From: Ignavibacteriota bacterium
GTDB lineage: Bacteria > Bacteroidota > Ignavibacteria > UBA10030 > UBA6906
Length of the DNA: 64,000 nt
Assembly (NCBI GenBank): GCA_016707525.1
Contig: JADJHP010000010.1
Location: 62,001-126,000 of the forward strand
Direction of reading: 5' to 3'
The first letter of the stretch is position 1, and the number at the start of each line of letters is the position of its first letter. Shown here one piece after another: positions 55,361-64,000 of this stretch. A program made the position numbers and the translations under genes. The notes beneath the pieces are model-generated. The model ran no database searches, was not told where the DNA came from, and saw nothing but the letters and a program-made list of their open reading frames with translations.

Positions 55361-56377
55361 ATGAACCGAGCTATCACTGTTCTGTCCCCGGGTATCCGAT
55401 CTCAGGTCGTGGTCCTTCTCTGTGCATTGTGGCCCGCGGTCGCGTTCAGCCAGGAGGCCAAAGAGGTGCGCCTCCATTCACCCGCGGAGATCATGAAGAT
55501 CATGGAAGATTCCGACCTGATGTATGAGATCGGTCCGGACTTCATAGCTGCTCCCGCGGATTCCCCGATGGTGCTGTCAAACCAAATGTATCTGCAAAAG
55601 ACGGGGCAAGGCCTCTCTCTCGTGATGTTCTCGATCTCCGAACAGGCCCGATCCGTGTTCGACCGGGCGGAAGAAGCCTTCCGCGGCGGCAAGTTCACGG
55701 AGGCGATCGTACACTACAGGCGTCTTCTTGAGGTTCAGCCGGACTACCTGCACGCCGTGACGCTGATCGGCGATGCCTACTTCTGCATGCAGGAATTCGA
55801 CAGTGCAAAGGCGAACTTAGAGCGCTCCATCGAGCTCAACTTTGTCGACTTCTATGCGCATTGGTTTCTGGCTGATACCTATGCCAGGATGGGTGACGTG
55901 GAGTCGGCTTCGAGAGAGGCCACTATAGCGCACGTACTGAACGTGAATCACGCCAATCTTCAGAAGGCGATCCGGCACCATCGGAAGATGGCCGAACATC
56001 CCTGGAAGGAGTGGGCGTTCACGCCTGAATACACGATCTCCAAAGAGGGCAAGACGGTCAGCATCCAGACCTCCCTGGAATGGATGGGATATGCCATGGT
56101 CAAGGCTGTGTGGGCATACGAACCCGGTTATGCCGCATCGATGCTCGATCGTCCCCGGGAGACCCTGGCGATCGTGTGGCCGGAAGAGAAGGAGGCGATC
56201 GTGATGCTGCTTCCCAACAAGGAGAAGTTCCAACACATCAGCGATATCATAGACGCGGGGTATTTTCAAGAATTCGTCCTCTATGAGATCACAGCGCGCC
56301 GGCATCCGTCGGTGCTGGTTGTCCTCCCTCACGAACAGTTTATGAGAGTCGTTGAGTATGTGAACATGTTTCACTAG
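55361..56377 (+). CDS. exported TPR-repeat protein
   Basis: A 338-residue protein with a signal peptide (about 12-31, A-F-S-Q) and tetratricopeptide repeats (about 100-215; A-E-E-A-F-R-G-G-K-F-T-E-A-I-V-H-Y, A-V-T-L-I-G-D-A-Y). The C-terminal domain (about 230-338) is unknown and may include a transglutaminase-like or protease-like fold that I cannot confirm. It lies between the two related small membrane proteins and probably works with them. The ribosome site is weak (GGAAAG, about eight bases upstream). Confidence 0.65.
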   Translation: MNRAITVLSPGIRSQVVVLLCALWPAVAFSQEAKEVRLHSPAEIMKIMEDSDLMYEIGPDFIAAPADSPMVLSNQMYLQKTGQGLSLVMFSISEQARSVFDRAEEAFRGGKFTEAIVHYRRLLEVQPDYLHAVTLIGDAYFCMQEFDSAKANLERSIELNFVDFYAHWFLADTYARMGDVESASREATIAHVLNVNHANLQKAIRHHRKMAEHPWKEWAFTPEYTISKEGKTVSIQTSLEWMGYAMVKAVWAYEPGYAASMLDRPRETLAIVWPEEKEAIVMLLPNKEKFQHISDIIDAGYFQEFVLYEITARRHPSVLVVLPHEQFMRVVEYVNMFH

Positions 56378-56465
56378 TGGGTCCGCTCGCCTGAAGAGCA
56401 GAATTCGTGGACATCACGTAGGCATCCTGTGGTCGCGTAATCCGCCGGCGTGAACGGAAGGCCCT

Positions 56466-56651
56466 ATGAGACGAGCCTTGAGATATATGCTGATGGTGTT
56501 GATCCTCTCCCTTGTACTTCTCGCATCGATCGAACAGGTGACAGCGGCGGAGACCAATCCCTGGCTTAGCTTCTCGCTGGGCGTGCTCACGGGATTCGCC
56601 CTCTTCGTGGTCATTGTGATCGCTTCATTCAGTGGATTCAAGGTGGGGTAA
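56466..56651 (+). CDS. 61-residue membrane protein, truncated relative of the 54871 lipoprotein
   Basis: A signal-like helix (about 8-26) is joined directly to [13 protein letters not shown] and a second helix ending F-S-G-F-K-V-G, matching the last ~43 residues of the protein at 54871. The middle domain and lipobox Cys are absent. AAGG precedes ATG 56466. It is either a compact functional version or the product of an internal deletion after duplication. It ends two bases before the GH95 gene. Confidence 0.55.
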   Translation: MRRALRYMLMVLILSLVLLASIEQVTAAETNPWLSFSLGVLTGFALFVVIVIASFSGFKVG

Positions 56652-56653
56652 GA

Positions 56654-59134
56654 ATGAGAACTCTTCAACGGTCAATCCTGCTTCTTGTCATCCTCGGGTC
56701 CAGTTGCCCCGGTGGTACGCCTGCATCGACGCATCCGTTGCGATTGTGGTACAGTCACCCGGCAACGGCAATGCCTGCCGACACCGGCCACGGGCAGAAC
56801 AACCCGGAATGGCTCAAGGCCCTTCCTGTCGGTAACGGCTTCCTCGGTGCCATGGTCTTTGGCGATGTGAACCGGGAACGGATCCAGCTGAATGAGAAGA
56901 GCCTCTGGTCCGGCAGTCCGCAGCAGAGCGACAATCCCAATGCGTATCCCGCTCTCGACAGCATCCGACAGCTGCTCTTCCAGGGAAAGTACCGTGAAGC
57001 AACGGACCTGACGCTCAGGACCCAGGTGTGCAAGGGCCCCGGGTCCGGAGCCGCGCTGGGCGCGGAGCTTCCTTACGGCAGCTATCAAACCCTCGGCGAC
57101 CTCTGGATCGACTTCGGAAAGACCAACGCTTTCGAGGAGTATTGCCGTGAACTCGATCTGCATCGGGGTGTCGTCACGGTGTCCTACCGACAGAAAGGAG
57201 TAACCTTCACGCGCGAGATCTTCGCCAGTTATCCTGACCGGGCACTGGTGATGCATCTGACAGCAGACCGAAAAGGAGCCGTGTCCTTTTCGGCGGCGTT
57301 GCAGCGCCCGGAACGCTTTGCGACCCGCAGATCTGGTGATGCGCTCGTCATGACCGGCAGCATGAAGGATGGAAAGGGCGGCGAAGGAATGCGCTACGCC
57401 GCCCACCTGAAGGTGATCCCCGATGGTGGCACCGTGCGGTATCGTGACAGTGCTGTTGTCGTGTCGGGGGCGGATGGTGCGACACTCATCCTGACCGCAG
57501 CAACCGACTATCGTGCCGATGCACCGGAACTTCGCGCAGCCGATCCTGTCGGAGTGTCTCTGAACCATGTGATGCGTGCAGCATCCCGAACATATCAGAC
57601 GCTGCTCGAACGGCATATACAAGACTACGCTGCACTCGCGGGGCGGGTTCATCTGGATCTGAAGTGCGCGGATGTTGACACCGTGCCGACCGACATCAGG
57701 CTGGCGAATCAGGCAACGCATCCGGATGACCCACACCTGGTGGAACTCTATTTTCAGTTCGGGCGGCATCTCCTCATCTCGTCGTCGCGCGAGGGTTCGT
57801 TGCCGGCGAATCTGCAGGGGATCTGGGCCGACGGGATCCAGACCCCGTGGAACGGCGACTACCACACCAACATCAACGTGCAGATGAACTACTGGCCGGC
57901 TGATGTCACGAATCTGCAGGACTGCTACGGTCCGTTCATCTCCCTGATCGAGTCGCTTGTGCGCCCCGGAGAACGAACTGCTGCGGTCCAGTATCATGCG
58001 CAAGGATGGGTCGTCCATCCGATCACGAATGTCTGGGGATATACCTCGCCCGGCGAGCATCCCGGCTGGGGAATGCACGTGGCAGCAGCAGGATGGCTTT
58101 GTGAACATCTGTGGGACCATTACGCCTTCACCATGGACAGGGAGTATTTGCGGAGGGTGTACCCCGTCATGACCGGTGCGGCCCGCTTCTATCTCGATTG
58201 GCTGGTCAAGGATCCCCGTACGGGCGCATTGGTCTCCGGCCCGTCGTCCTCCCCGGAGAATGCGTTCATCGCGCCCGACGGAACAAGGGCTTCTGTCAGC
58301 ATGGGGCCATCGCACGATCAGGAGATCATCCACGAACTCTTTACCAACGTGCTCGCCGCGGCTGCGGCCCTCAACGAATCGAACCCATTGCTTGCGGAGA
58401 TCAAGAGCGCACGTGAACAGCTCGCCCGGCCGCGGATCGGTTCGGATGGCCGGCTCATGGAGTGGCCGGAGGAATTCAAGGAAACCGAGCCGACACACCG
58501 GCATGTATCGCACCTCTATATGCTCTATCCGGGAAACGAGATCGACCCGGAAACAACCCCCGAACTTGCGTCCGCCGCGAGACAGACCCTGGAGCGTAGG
58601 ACCGACATAGGCACCGGTTGGTCGCTCGCATGGAAGGTCAATTTCTGGGCGCGGCTCAGGGACGGCGACCGGGCGTACCGGTTGTTGAAGGGCCTCCTCC
58701 GGCCGGTGAAGAACTATGGCTTCGACTATTCCAGCGAAGGTGGGACCTACGACAACATGTTCTGTGCGCATCCGCCATTCCAGATCGATGGCAATTTTGG
58801 AGGCACAGCGGGCATCGCCGAAATGTTGTTGCAGAGTCATACCAGGGAAGGAAAGGGATTCGTCCTGCAGGTATTGCCGGCCCTTCCGGGCGGTTGGACG
58901 GAGGGCGAGGTGAAAGGGCTGCGGGCGCGTGGGGGCTTTGAAGTGGACATCAGATGGAACGAGGGGAAGCTCACATCGTGTGAGATCGTCTCTCTCGCGG
59001 GCAGCCCATTGAAGGTGTGCTACGGCGGACGTACATTCCATGTGAAGACGAACGCCGGTCAACGATTCTCTCTCACTGGCAGCCTTGAAGAGCGCGCAGC
59101 CGGGAGAGGAAACAGGGAAGGCAAGTCGAAATGA
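56654..59134 (+). CDS. GH95 alpha-L-fucosidase/galactosidase-type glycoside hydrolase
   Basis: An 826-residue exported protein (signal peptide about 1-24) with the GH95 layout: an N-terminal beta-domain ([12 protein letters not shown] near 57-68 and L-N-E-K-S-L-W-S-G), a helical barrel and a C-terminal beta-domain. Catalytic positions known from the bifidobacterial fucosidase AfcA have counterparts: N406 and N408 in H-T-N-I-N-V, E535 in S-P-E-N-A-F and D712 in Q-I-D-G-N-F-G-G. It would remove alpha-L-fucose (or L-galactose) from glycans in the periplasm or at the surface. It starts two bases after the 61-residue gene. It does not adjoin a fucose catabolic gene here. Confidence 0.92.
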   Translation: MRTLQRSILLLVILGSSCPGGTPASTHPLRLWYSHPATAMPADTGHGQNNPEWLKALPVGNGFLGAMVFGDVNRERIQLNEKSLWSGSPQQSDNPNAYPALDSIRQLLFQGKYREATDLTLRTQVCKGPGSGAALGAELPYGSYQTLGDLWIDFGKTNAFEEYCRELDLHRGVVTVSYRQKGVTFTREIFASYPDRALVMHLTADRKGAVSFSAALQRPERFATRRSGDALVMTGSMKDGKGGEGMRYAAHLKVIPDGGTVRYRDSAVVVSGADGATLILTAATDYRADAPELRAADPVGVSLNHVMRAASRTYQTLLERHIQDYAALAGRVHLDLKCADVDTVPTDIRLANQATHPDDPHLVELYFQFGRHLLISSSREGSLPANLQGIWADGIQTPWNGDYHTNINVQMNYWPADVTNLQDCYGPFISLIESLVRPGERTAAVQYHAQGWVVHPITNVWGYTSPGEHPGWGMHVAAAGWLCEHLWDHYAFTMDREYLRRVYPVMTGAARFYLDWLVKDPRTGALVSGPSSSPENAFIAPDGTRASVSMGPSHDQEIIHELFTNVLAAAAALNESNPLLAEIKSAREQLARPRIGSDGRLMEWPEEFKETEPTHRHVSHLYMLYPGNEIDPETTPELASAARQTLERRTDIGTGWSLAWKVNFWARLRDGDRAYRLLKGLLRPVKNYGFDYSSEGGTYDNMFCAHPPFQIDGNFGGTAGIAEMLLQSHTREGKGFVLQVLPALPGGWTEGEVKGLRARGGFEVDIRWNEGKLTSCEIVSLAGSPLKVCYGGRTFHVKTNAGQRFSLTGSLEERAAGRGNREGKSK

Positions 59135-59170
59135 ATCAAGGTGTCCGGTCCGGAGAGGAGTTCCTGCCAA

Positions 59171-60101
59171 GTGCATACGCATGATCTCTCCAGGTGGCAA
59201 CACGGTCATGTGTTCGATACCGGAGATCCCCTGGCGGAGCGCGGTGCCAAGGCGGTGATGTGGATAACGCTCCTCATGATGGTGATCGAGATCGTGGGGG
59301 GCTGGTGGTACAACTCCATGGCATTGCTGGCCGATGGCTGGCATATGAGCTCGCACGCCCTGGCCCTCGGGTTGAGTGCGTTCGCGTACGTTGCCGCGCG
59401 GCGCTACGCTCATGATCCGCGATTTGCCTTCGGTACATGGAAGATCGAGATACTGGCGGGGTATACGAGTGCCATTCTTCTGGTCGTGGTAGCCGCCATC
59501 ATGGTTTCCGGTTCCATTGAACGGCTTCTCTCCGAAGCCCATTCACTACCAGGAGGCGATGCTCGTTGCAGCTCTTGGCCTGGCGGTGAATCTCCTGTGT
59601 GCATACATCCTCGGTGGCCCCCACCATCAGCACGAGCACCATCATGGGGGTCATGATCACGTGCACCATGATCTCAATCTGAAGTCGGCATATCTTCATG
59701 TGATCGCGGATGCCGCGACATCGGTCCTGGCCATTGGCGCGATCGCCAGTGGTTGGCTGTTGGGCTGGGCGTGGCTTGATCCTGTGATGGGCATCGTCGG
59801 TGCGGGGCTCATCCTCGTGTGGGCACGCGGCCTGATCGTCGACACCGGCAAGGTGTTGCTGGATCGGGAAATGGATCATGGCGTGGTGGAAGAGATCCGT
59901 GAGGTGATCGACACGGGTTCGTCAGAAAGCGGCACCAGGTTGGCCGATCTGCATGTGTGGCGGGTTGGCAAGGGTGCCTATGCTGCGGCATTGGTCATTG
60001 TTACGCATGATGCCGCACTTACGCCTGAGCGTGTCAGGACGGCTCTGAGCATTCACGAAGAGATCGTTCATGTTACCGTGGAGATCAATCAATGCGGATA
60101 G
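59171..60101 (+). pseudogene. dmeF: DmeF-type Co/Ni cation diffusion facilitator, frameshifted
   Basis: The product would be about 310 residues, normal for DmeF: an N-terminal H-T-H-D-L-S-R-W-Q-H-G-H-V-F, metal-site motifs L-L-A-D-G-W-H-M-S-S-H and H-V-I-A-D-A-A-T-S-V, and a His-rich loop (H-H-Q-H-E-H-H-H). The first half runs to I-E-R-L-L-S and then loses the frame near 59526-59532. The other frame resumes P-K-P-I-H-Y-Q-E-A-M-L. The simplest repair is one more CT in the CTCTC run, a two-base loss. GTG 59171 gives the classic M-H-T-H start; GTG 59141 is upstream. If intact, it would export divalent metals across the inner membrane. Confidence 0.8.
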
Positions 60102-60243
60102 TGGCAAACGACACGAAGAACATGGGGAGAAGGGATATCCGGCCTATGTGCTTGATGTATTTGAGCGTAAGAAGGCCGACGTCCGGAAGAGCGAACACAT
60201 CGAAGACGGCATGATGGTGATCGCAACGATACAAATATTGTGA
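60070..60243 (+). CDS. possible 57-residue protein of unknown function
   Basis: An open frame overlapping the end of the DmeF gene in another frame and filling most of the gap to the next gene. From residue 16 on it is rich in Glu/Lys/Asp (E-E-H-G-E-K-G-Y-P-A-Y-V-L-D-V-F-E-R-K-K), unlike random frames in this GC-rich DNA, and ends I-A-T-I-Q-I-L. There is no clear ribosome site. It could be a remnant of a larger gene. No family is recognised. Confidence 0.25.
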   Translation: MLPWRSINADSGKRHEEHGEKGYPAYVLDVFERKKADVRKSEHIEDGMMVIATIQIL

Positions 60244-60254
60244 CACGGGTCTCA

Positions 60255-60815
60255 ATGGCTATCGCACTTCTCCTCATCGACATTCAAAACGACTATTTCC
60301 CCGGTGGGGCGATGGAGGTCGTTGGCGCTGAAGCCGCTGCCGCACAGGCAGCGACACTGCTCGCTGCTTTTCGCCAACGAGTGTATCCCATCGTTCACAT
60401 CCAACACGTGTCGGTCCGACCGGGGGCGAAGTTCTTCCTCCCCGATACGCCAGGCGTGGCGATCCATGAGTCCGTTCGTCCCGCAGCCGGAGAGATGATC
60501 GTTCAGAAGAACTTTCCCAACAGCTTCCGGAACACACCGCTTCTTGAACTGCTTCGCGATCGGGAGGTCAAAGAACTCATGATCGCCGGGATGATGACGC
60601 ACATGTGCGTCGATACCACCACGCGCGCGGCGTCTGATCTCGGCTTCTCGTGCTCTCTCGCACACGACGCCTGTGCGACGAAAGCCCTGTCGTTCAACGG
60701 TGTGCACGTTGAGGCGGCGGGCGTCCACGCCGCATACCTCGCCGCGCTCAACGGCCTTTTTGCCAGGGTGCTTTCTGCGCGTGAACTCTGCGCAGGCCTC
60801 CAGCCCACCACATGA
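60255..60815 (+). CDS. isochorismatase-family cysteine hydrolase
   Basis: A 186-residue protein of the isochorismatase/nicotinamidase fold with its catalytic triad: D9 (L-L-L-I-D-I-Q-N-D), K85 (I-V-Q-K-N-F) and C118 (M-T-H-M-C-V-D). These enzymes hydrolyse amides or related bonds of small metabolites. The exact substrate is not clear; the metal-binding residues of true nicotinamidases are not obvious. ATG 60255 gives the standard short lead to the first Asp; GTG 60240 is an alternative. It overlaps the next MFS gene by ATGA (60812), suggesting a shared substrate or pathway. Confidence 0.85.
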   Translation: MAIALLLIDIQNDYFPGGAMEVVGAEAAAAQAATLLAAFRQRVYPIVHIQHVSVRPGAKFFLPDTPGVAIHESVRPAAGEMIVQKNFPNSFRNTPLLELLRDREVKELMIAGMMTHMCVDTTTRAASDLGFSCSLAHDACATKALSFNGVHVEAAGVHAAYLAALNGLFARVLSARELCAGLQPTT

Positions 60816-62012
60816 GTATCCTGACCCACGCAAGACGCCACCCTCAACTCGGCCTCATCGTACTGGCCTTCATCGCCTTTGTGGCGCTCGGCCTGCCCGA
60901 CGGCTTGCTCGGCGTCGGCTGGCCATCGATCCGGACCGGCTTTGCCGTTCCTCTGGATGCGATCGGCATGCTTCTGATCGCCAGTGTTGCCGGGTACATG
61001 ACCTCGAGCTTCCTCAGCGGATTCCTGCTTGCACGAATGGGTGTCGGCCGCGTACTTGCCGCAAGTTGTTTCCTCACCGGGCTGGCACTCGTCGGTTATA
61101 CGCTGGTCCCGCAGTGGTGGATGATGATCGCCCTCGGAGCGTTCGCAGGCCTGGGAGCGGGTGCGATCCGATGCAGGGCTCAATACGTATGTCGCCACGC
61201 ACTTTGGCGAAGGGATGATGCAGTGGCTCCATGCCAGCTGGGGCGTCGGGACAACCCTGGGCCCGATCATCATGACCTTCGGGTTGACGGCCCTGAGCAC
61301 CTGGCGGTTCGGTTACCAGGTGGTGGGACTTTCTCAACTCGGGCTGGCGGCCTGCTTCATGATTACCCTGTCCATCTGGGACCGGCACAGCGTGTACGCG
61401 AACAGCGGGCCGGAAAAGAAACTCACCGATTACAAGACCCCGCTCGGCAGCACGATGCGCAAACCGCAGGCGTGGCTGAGCATGGCGCTGTTCTTTCTGT
61501 ATGTGGGAGCAGAAGGCGGGCTTGGCACCTGGACGTACAGCCTGCTCACCGAATCCCGTGGAGTGGACACAACGACGGCGGGATTCTTCGCCGGAAGTTA
61601 CTGGTTCACGTTCACCATGGGAAGGATAACGGCGGGAGTGGTCGCAAGCCGGGTGGGCGTCAACACGCTCGTCTTCGGCGGGCTGATCGGAGCGCTGCTG
61701 GGAACGGGGCTGCTTATCTGGAACCCCTCCGAGATGGCCAACGTGGTGGCGGTGGCGATCATCGGCCTTTCCATTGCACCCATCTTCCCGGCGATGATGT
61801 CGGGGACAAGGAAACGGGTCGGAGATAAACACGCGGCCAATGCGATCGGGATGCAGACGGCAGCGACGGGCCTGGGGATGGCCGTCATTCCCGGACTCAT
61901 GCGCGTCCTGGCCCGTTGGTATTCACTGGAGGTCATCCCGGTTTTTCTGTTGGTGGTGTACACTGCGCTCCTGGGACTCTACATACTGTCCACGAAGCAA
62001 CAGAGGACCTGA
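60812..62012 (+). pseudogene. MFS transporter, frameshifted
   Basis: A 12-helix major facilitator of about 399 residues if repaired. It has L-G-L-P-D-G-L-L-G-V-G-W-P near 25, a conserved R-M-G-V-G-R-V loop near 75, and then G-A-G-A-I. The expected continuation D-A-G-L-N-T-Y-V lies in the next frame, so one C in the CC at 61168-61169 seems extra. The second half (61171-62012) is intact, with six helices and a normal end. It is coupled to the hydrolase gene by ATGA. The substrate is unknown. Confidence 0.8.
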
Positions 62013-62063
62013 CTGTCGGTGTAGTGTGCAGCATACTGCGCCCCTGCAAGCTGCGCGACGACA

Positions 62064-62080
62064 GGTGCATGCACCGCCCC
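62064..62080. repeat. decayed REP-like palindrome
   Basis: GGTGCATGCACCGCCCC keeps the core and the right arm of the element found at 3241 and 54507, but the left arm has lost its GGGC. It is followed by AACAG instead of CTAC. Confidence 0.55.
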
Positions 62081-62164
62081 AACAGTATGGTGCCTGGGTA
62101 GTCCCGGCAATGAGCCACAGGGCCCGGGCAACGATGAATGGTCAGGTCGGCTCCTATACGGAAA

Positions 62165-62359
62165 CGATTCGGGGCAGGAGAGAGATTCTATAATGTTCTG
62201 GTCAGGAACGGATGGCTGCATTTTCAAGGGGACGTCCAGGATTTCCGCCTTACAGAGCATCTGCCGGGATTGTTCTTCACCCCGGATGGTGAGGCCGTTG
62301 ACCTCCGCATGTCATCATGCACGTTCAGGAACATCAGGCTGTATAAGGTCTGTGACTGA
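62165..62359 (+). pseudogene. C-terminal remnant of a serine hydrolase (beta-lactamase-like)
   Basis: This frame encodes R-F-Y-N-V-L-V-R-N-G-W-L-H-F-Q, then G-L-F-F-T-P-D-G-E-A-V-D-L-R and T-F-R-N-I-R-L-Y-K-V. These are typical of the C-terminal beta-domain that ends class C beta-lactamase-like serine hydrolases. The catalytic S-x-x-K and Y-x-N part is absent, and nothing upstream continues it. The assignment rests on recalled tail motifs. Confidence 0.45.
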
Positions 62360-62480
62360 TACGAGAGATCCTCGTCCTGCATGAAGGGATCGATCAGTAG
62401 CATGCCGGCGCGGGATCGCTACGAATATCCTCTTCGCGTTCCGGTTCCTGCTTTTCTTATCGTTCTTTCGCTCCGGAAGT

Positions 62481-62509
62481 TTGCATTTTGAGGGAATTTG
62501 GGGGATATT
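62481..62509 (+). promoter_or_regulatory. candidate promoter of the sugar-porter gene
   Basis: TTGCAT (62481-62486), 17-base spacer, GATATT (62504-62509), 39 bases before the chosen start codon. The match is moderate. Confidence 0.4.
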
Positions 62510-62547
62510 CCGTAACTGTCCTCATTTCCAACTCCGGAACCAGACCC

Positions 62548-63945
62548 ATGCACCACGACACAGCCGACCGCGGCTCAGCGGCTTACCTCGCACTGATCGC
62601 CGGCAGCGGCGCACTCGGCGGACTCCTCTTCGGCTACGACACTGCCGTTATTTCGGGTGCCATCGGGTTCCTGAAGGATCATTTCCACCTGGCGGCCGAC
62701 ATGACCGGCTGGGCCGCCTCCAGCCTCCTCATCGGCTGCATGGTCGGCGCCGCCGTCGGCGGACCCCTCGGCGACCGGTTCGGACGCAAGCCCATGCTTT
62801 TCGTCTGCGCCGCTATCTTCGCCCTGTCGGGCATCGGCTCCGGACTCGCCGCCGATCTGACGCTCTATACCTGGAGCCGGCTCCTCGGCGGACTCGCGAT
62901 CGGCGCCGTCTCCGTGCTCTCGCCGCTCTACATCGCGGAGATCTCGCCGGAGAAGAGCCGCGGACGCCTCGTCTCGCTCTATCAACTCGCCATCGTCGTC
63001 GGCATCCTCGTTTCGTTCTTCGTGAACATGCTCATCCAGCAGTACGGCACCACCCAGCCCGATGTGATCCTGAACGGCATGACGGAATCCTGGAACACCG
63101 CCTACGGATGGCGATGGATGCTCGCCGTGCTCGTCCTCCCTTCGGTCATCTTCGGACTCCTGCTGATCCCGCTCCCGGAAAGTCCGCGCTGGCTCATGAA
63201 GCGCGGCCGCCGCGCCGAAGCGGAGGTGACCCTCGCACGCATCAGCGGCAAAGAGGCCGCCGCACGCGAACTCGACCAGATCGAACAGGCACTCGGCGAA
63301 GAATCCGGCAAGGTCTCGGAACTCTTCCGCGGCGGCTTCGGCACCGCGATGATGATCGGCATCCTCCTCGCGATCTTCAGCCAGTTCGGCGGCATCAACG
63401 CCATCATGTACTACGGACCGGAACTCTTCAAGACCGCGGGCGCAGGGGCCGACCAGGCATTCCTGAGCACCGTGATACTCGGACTCGTGAACCTGCTCGC
63501 CACGTTCGGCGCCATCGCGCTCATCGATAAGATCGGCCGCAAGACCCTGCTGATCATCGGCGTCAGCGTGCAGGTGGTCGCCCTCGCCCTCGTCGGCACA
63601 CTCTATCATATGCAGGGGAACCCGTACGTCCTCCTCGCCGCCATCATCGTCTTCCTCATCGGCTTCGCCGCATCCACCGGCGCGGTGACGTGGGTGATCA
63701 TCTCCGAGATCTTCCCCACGCGTTTGCGCGGACAGGCGATGGGCATCGCGGTGCTGTTCCTGTGGGGCGCGGACTATGTCGTGTCGCAGACCTTCCCGAT
63801 GCTCATCGAAGGCATCGGCCCGGCGAACACGTTCTATATCTATGGCCTCTGCGCACTCGCGGGGCTGGTCTTCACGATCTTCAAGGTGCCGGAGACCAAA
63901 GGCCGCACGCTGGAAGAGATCGAACACTCGTGGCTGAAGGGTTGA
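62548..63945 (+). CDS. sugar-porter family MFS transporter
   Basis: A 465-residue 12-helix transporter with all sugar-porter signatures: G-G-L-L-F-G-Y-D-T-A-V-I-S-G near 24-37, D-R-F-G-R-K, P-E-S-P-R-W-L, Q-F-G-G-I-N-A-I-M-Y-Y and the final V-P-E-T-K-G-R-T-L-E-E-I-E. It imports a monosaccharide, usually by proton symport, as in XylE and GlcP. ATG 62548 is used; an in-frame TTG at 62488 lies in the promoter. It is followed four bases later by a probable ROK kinase, so imported sugar would be phosphorylated at once. Codons ending in C are used more heavily than in neighbouring genes, consistent with high expression. Confidence 0.93.
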   Translation: MHHDTADRGSAAYLALIAGSGALGGLLFGYDTAVISGAIGFLKDHFHLAADMTGWAASSLLIGCMVGAAVGGPLGDRFGRKPMLFVCAAIFALSGIGSGLAADLTLYTWSRLLGGLAIGAVSVLSPLYIAEISPEKSRGRLVSLYQLAIVVGILVSFFVNMLIQQYGTTQPDVILNGMTESWNTAYGWRWMLAVLVLPSVIFGLLLIPLPESPRWLMKRGRRAEAEVTLARISGKEAAARELDQIEQALGEESGKVSELFRGGFGTAMMIGILLAIFSQFGGINAIMYYGPELFKTAGAGADQAFLSTVILGLVNLLATFGAIALIDKIGRKTLLIIGVSVQVVALALVGTLYHMQGNPYVLLAAIIVFLIGFAASTGAVTWVIISEIFPTRLRGQAMGIAVLFLWGADYVVSQTFPMLIEGIGPANTFYIYGLCALAGLVFTIFKVPETKGRTLEEIEHSWLKG

Positions 63946-63948
63946 TGC

Positions 63949-64000
63949 ATGGCCGTCCTGGTCTGTGACGCGGGCGCGACCCGCATCAAATTCGGCATCG
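63949..64000 (+). CDS. start of a probable ROK-family sugar kinase (cut by the window end)
   Basis: Only 17 residues are visible, M-A-V-L-V-C-D-A-G-A-T-R-I-K-F-G-I. The D-x-G-x-T-x-x-K-x-G pattern is the phosphate-1 motif of ROK kinases and glucokinases. It begins three bases after the sugar-porter stop codon. Confidence 0.55.
   Translation, partial: MAVLVCDAGATRIKFGI

Larger units (their letters stand above)
62013..62480. other. intergenic region with gene remnant and REP-like element
   Basis: It holds a decayed REP-like palindrome (62064-62080) and the tail of a broken hydrolase gene (62165-62359). Between about 62360 and 62480 nothing beyond T/C-rich DNA leading to a promoter was seen. 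Confidence 0.5.

Noticed and set aside
56672..59542. 956-codon open frame on the minus strand
   Set aside because: It is the antisense shadow of the GH95 gene and is Arg/His/Gly-rich. The plus strand has a complete family match with catalytic residues.
62575..63927. 450-codon minus-strand frame rich in Asp, Glu and Gly
   Set aside because: It is antisense to the sugar-porter gene; high third-position C removes stops on the other strand. No family features.

Overview
The window is one continuous, gene-dense, GC-rich bacterial segment (no rRNA, tRNA, CRISPR array, insertion sequence or phage gene was seen). Several secreted proteins end in a type IX secretion (T9SS) type A-like sorting domain with the N-P-F-N-P-S-T motif. 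There are also PorV/PorQ-like outer-membrane proteins and TonB-dependent receptors with an N-terminal carboxypeptidase-regulatory-like domain. Together these point to the FCB group (Bacteroidota/Ignavibacteriota side). An Ignavibacteria-like genome is my best guess, but that is inference from style rather than a phylogenetic result. Recognisable promoters look like TTGACn-17-TATnnT.

Layout. (1) 146-3157, minus strand: a TetR regulator and a TonB-dependent receptor, divergent from (2) 3381-9342: a second TetR regulator, a LolA-like periplasmic protein, two FtsX-type permeases, an ABC ATPase and a porin-like protein. This looks like a LolCDE/MacB-style export system, and its last junction carries a chain of duplicated ATGA-coupled micro-ORFs. 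(3) 9677-24169: a TonB receptor, a ~1135-aa secreted Asp-rich protein, a PorV-like protein, a SurA-like protein, then a secreted purple-acid-phosphatase/LamG protein and a triple LamG protein. (4) 24170-24832: two hairpins (one a terminator) and paired LacI-type operators. (5) 24833-53581: a carbohydrate locus. It holds a LacI regulator, a secreted protein of three near-identical repeats, a second copy of the four-gene TonB/secreted/PorV/SurA-like cassette, a sugar ABC importer (binding lipoprotein plus two permeases, no ATPase), two (alpha/alpha) barrel glycosidase-like proteins, a secreted LamG protein, a GH2 beta-mannosidase and two GH130 phosphorylases. This suggests uptake and phosphorolysis of beta-mannosides. 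(6) 53700-60101: a small outer-membrane protein, 87-bp tandem repeats built on a palindrome, two related small membrane proteins, a TPR protein, a GH95 alpha-fucosidase and a DmeF-type metal exporter. (7) 60255-64000: an isochorismatase-like hydrolase, an MFS transporter, a serine-hydrolase remnant, a sugar-porter MFS transporter and the first codons of a probable ROK sugar kinase.

Four otherwise intact genes are each broken by one small lesion: an in-frame TAA at 33297, and frameshifts at about 48134, 59526 and 61168. Either the assembly carries small errors or these genes are recent pseudogenes. The most interesting system-level signal is the duplicated four-gene cassette, a SusC-like receptor module without SusD in which a giant T9SS-secreted protein takes the partner position and a PorV-like protein and a SurA-like chaperone are encoded with it.
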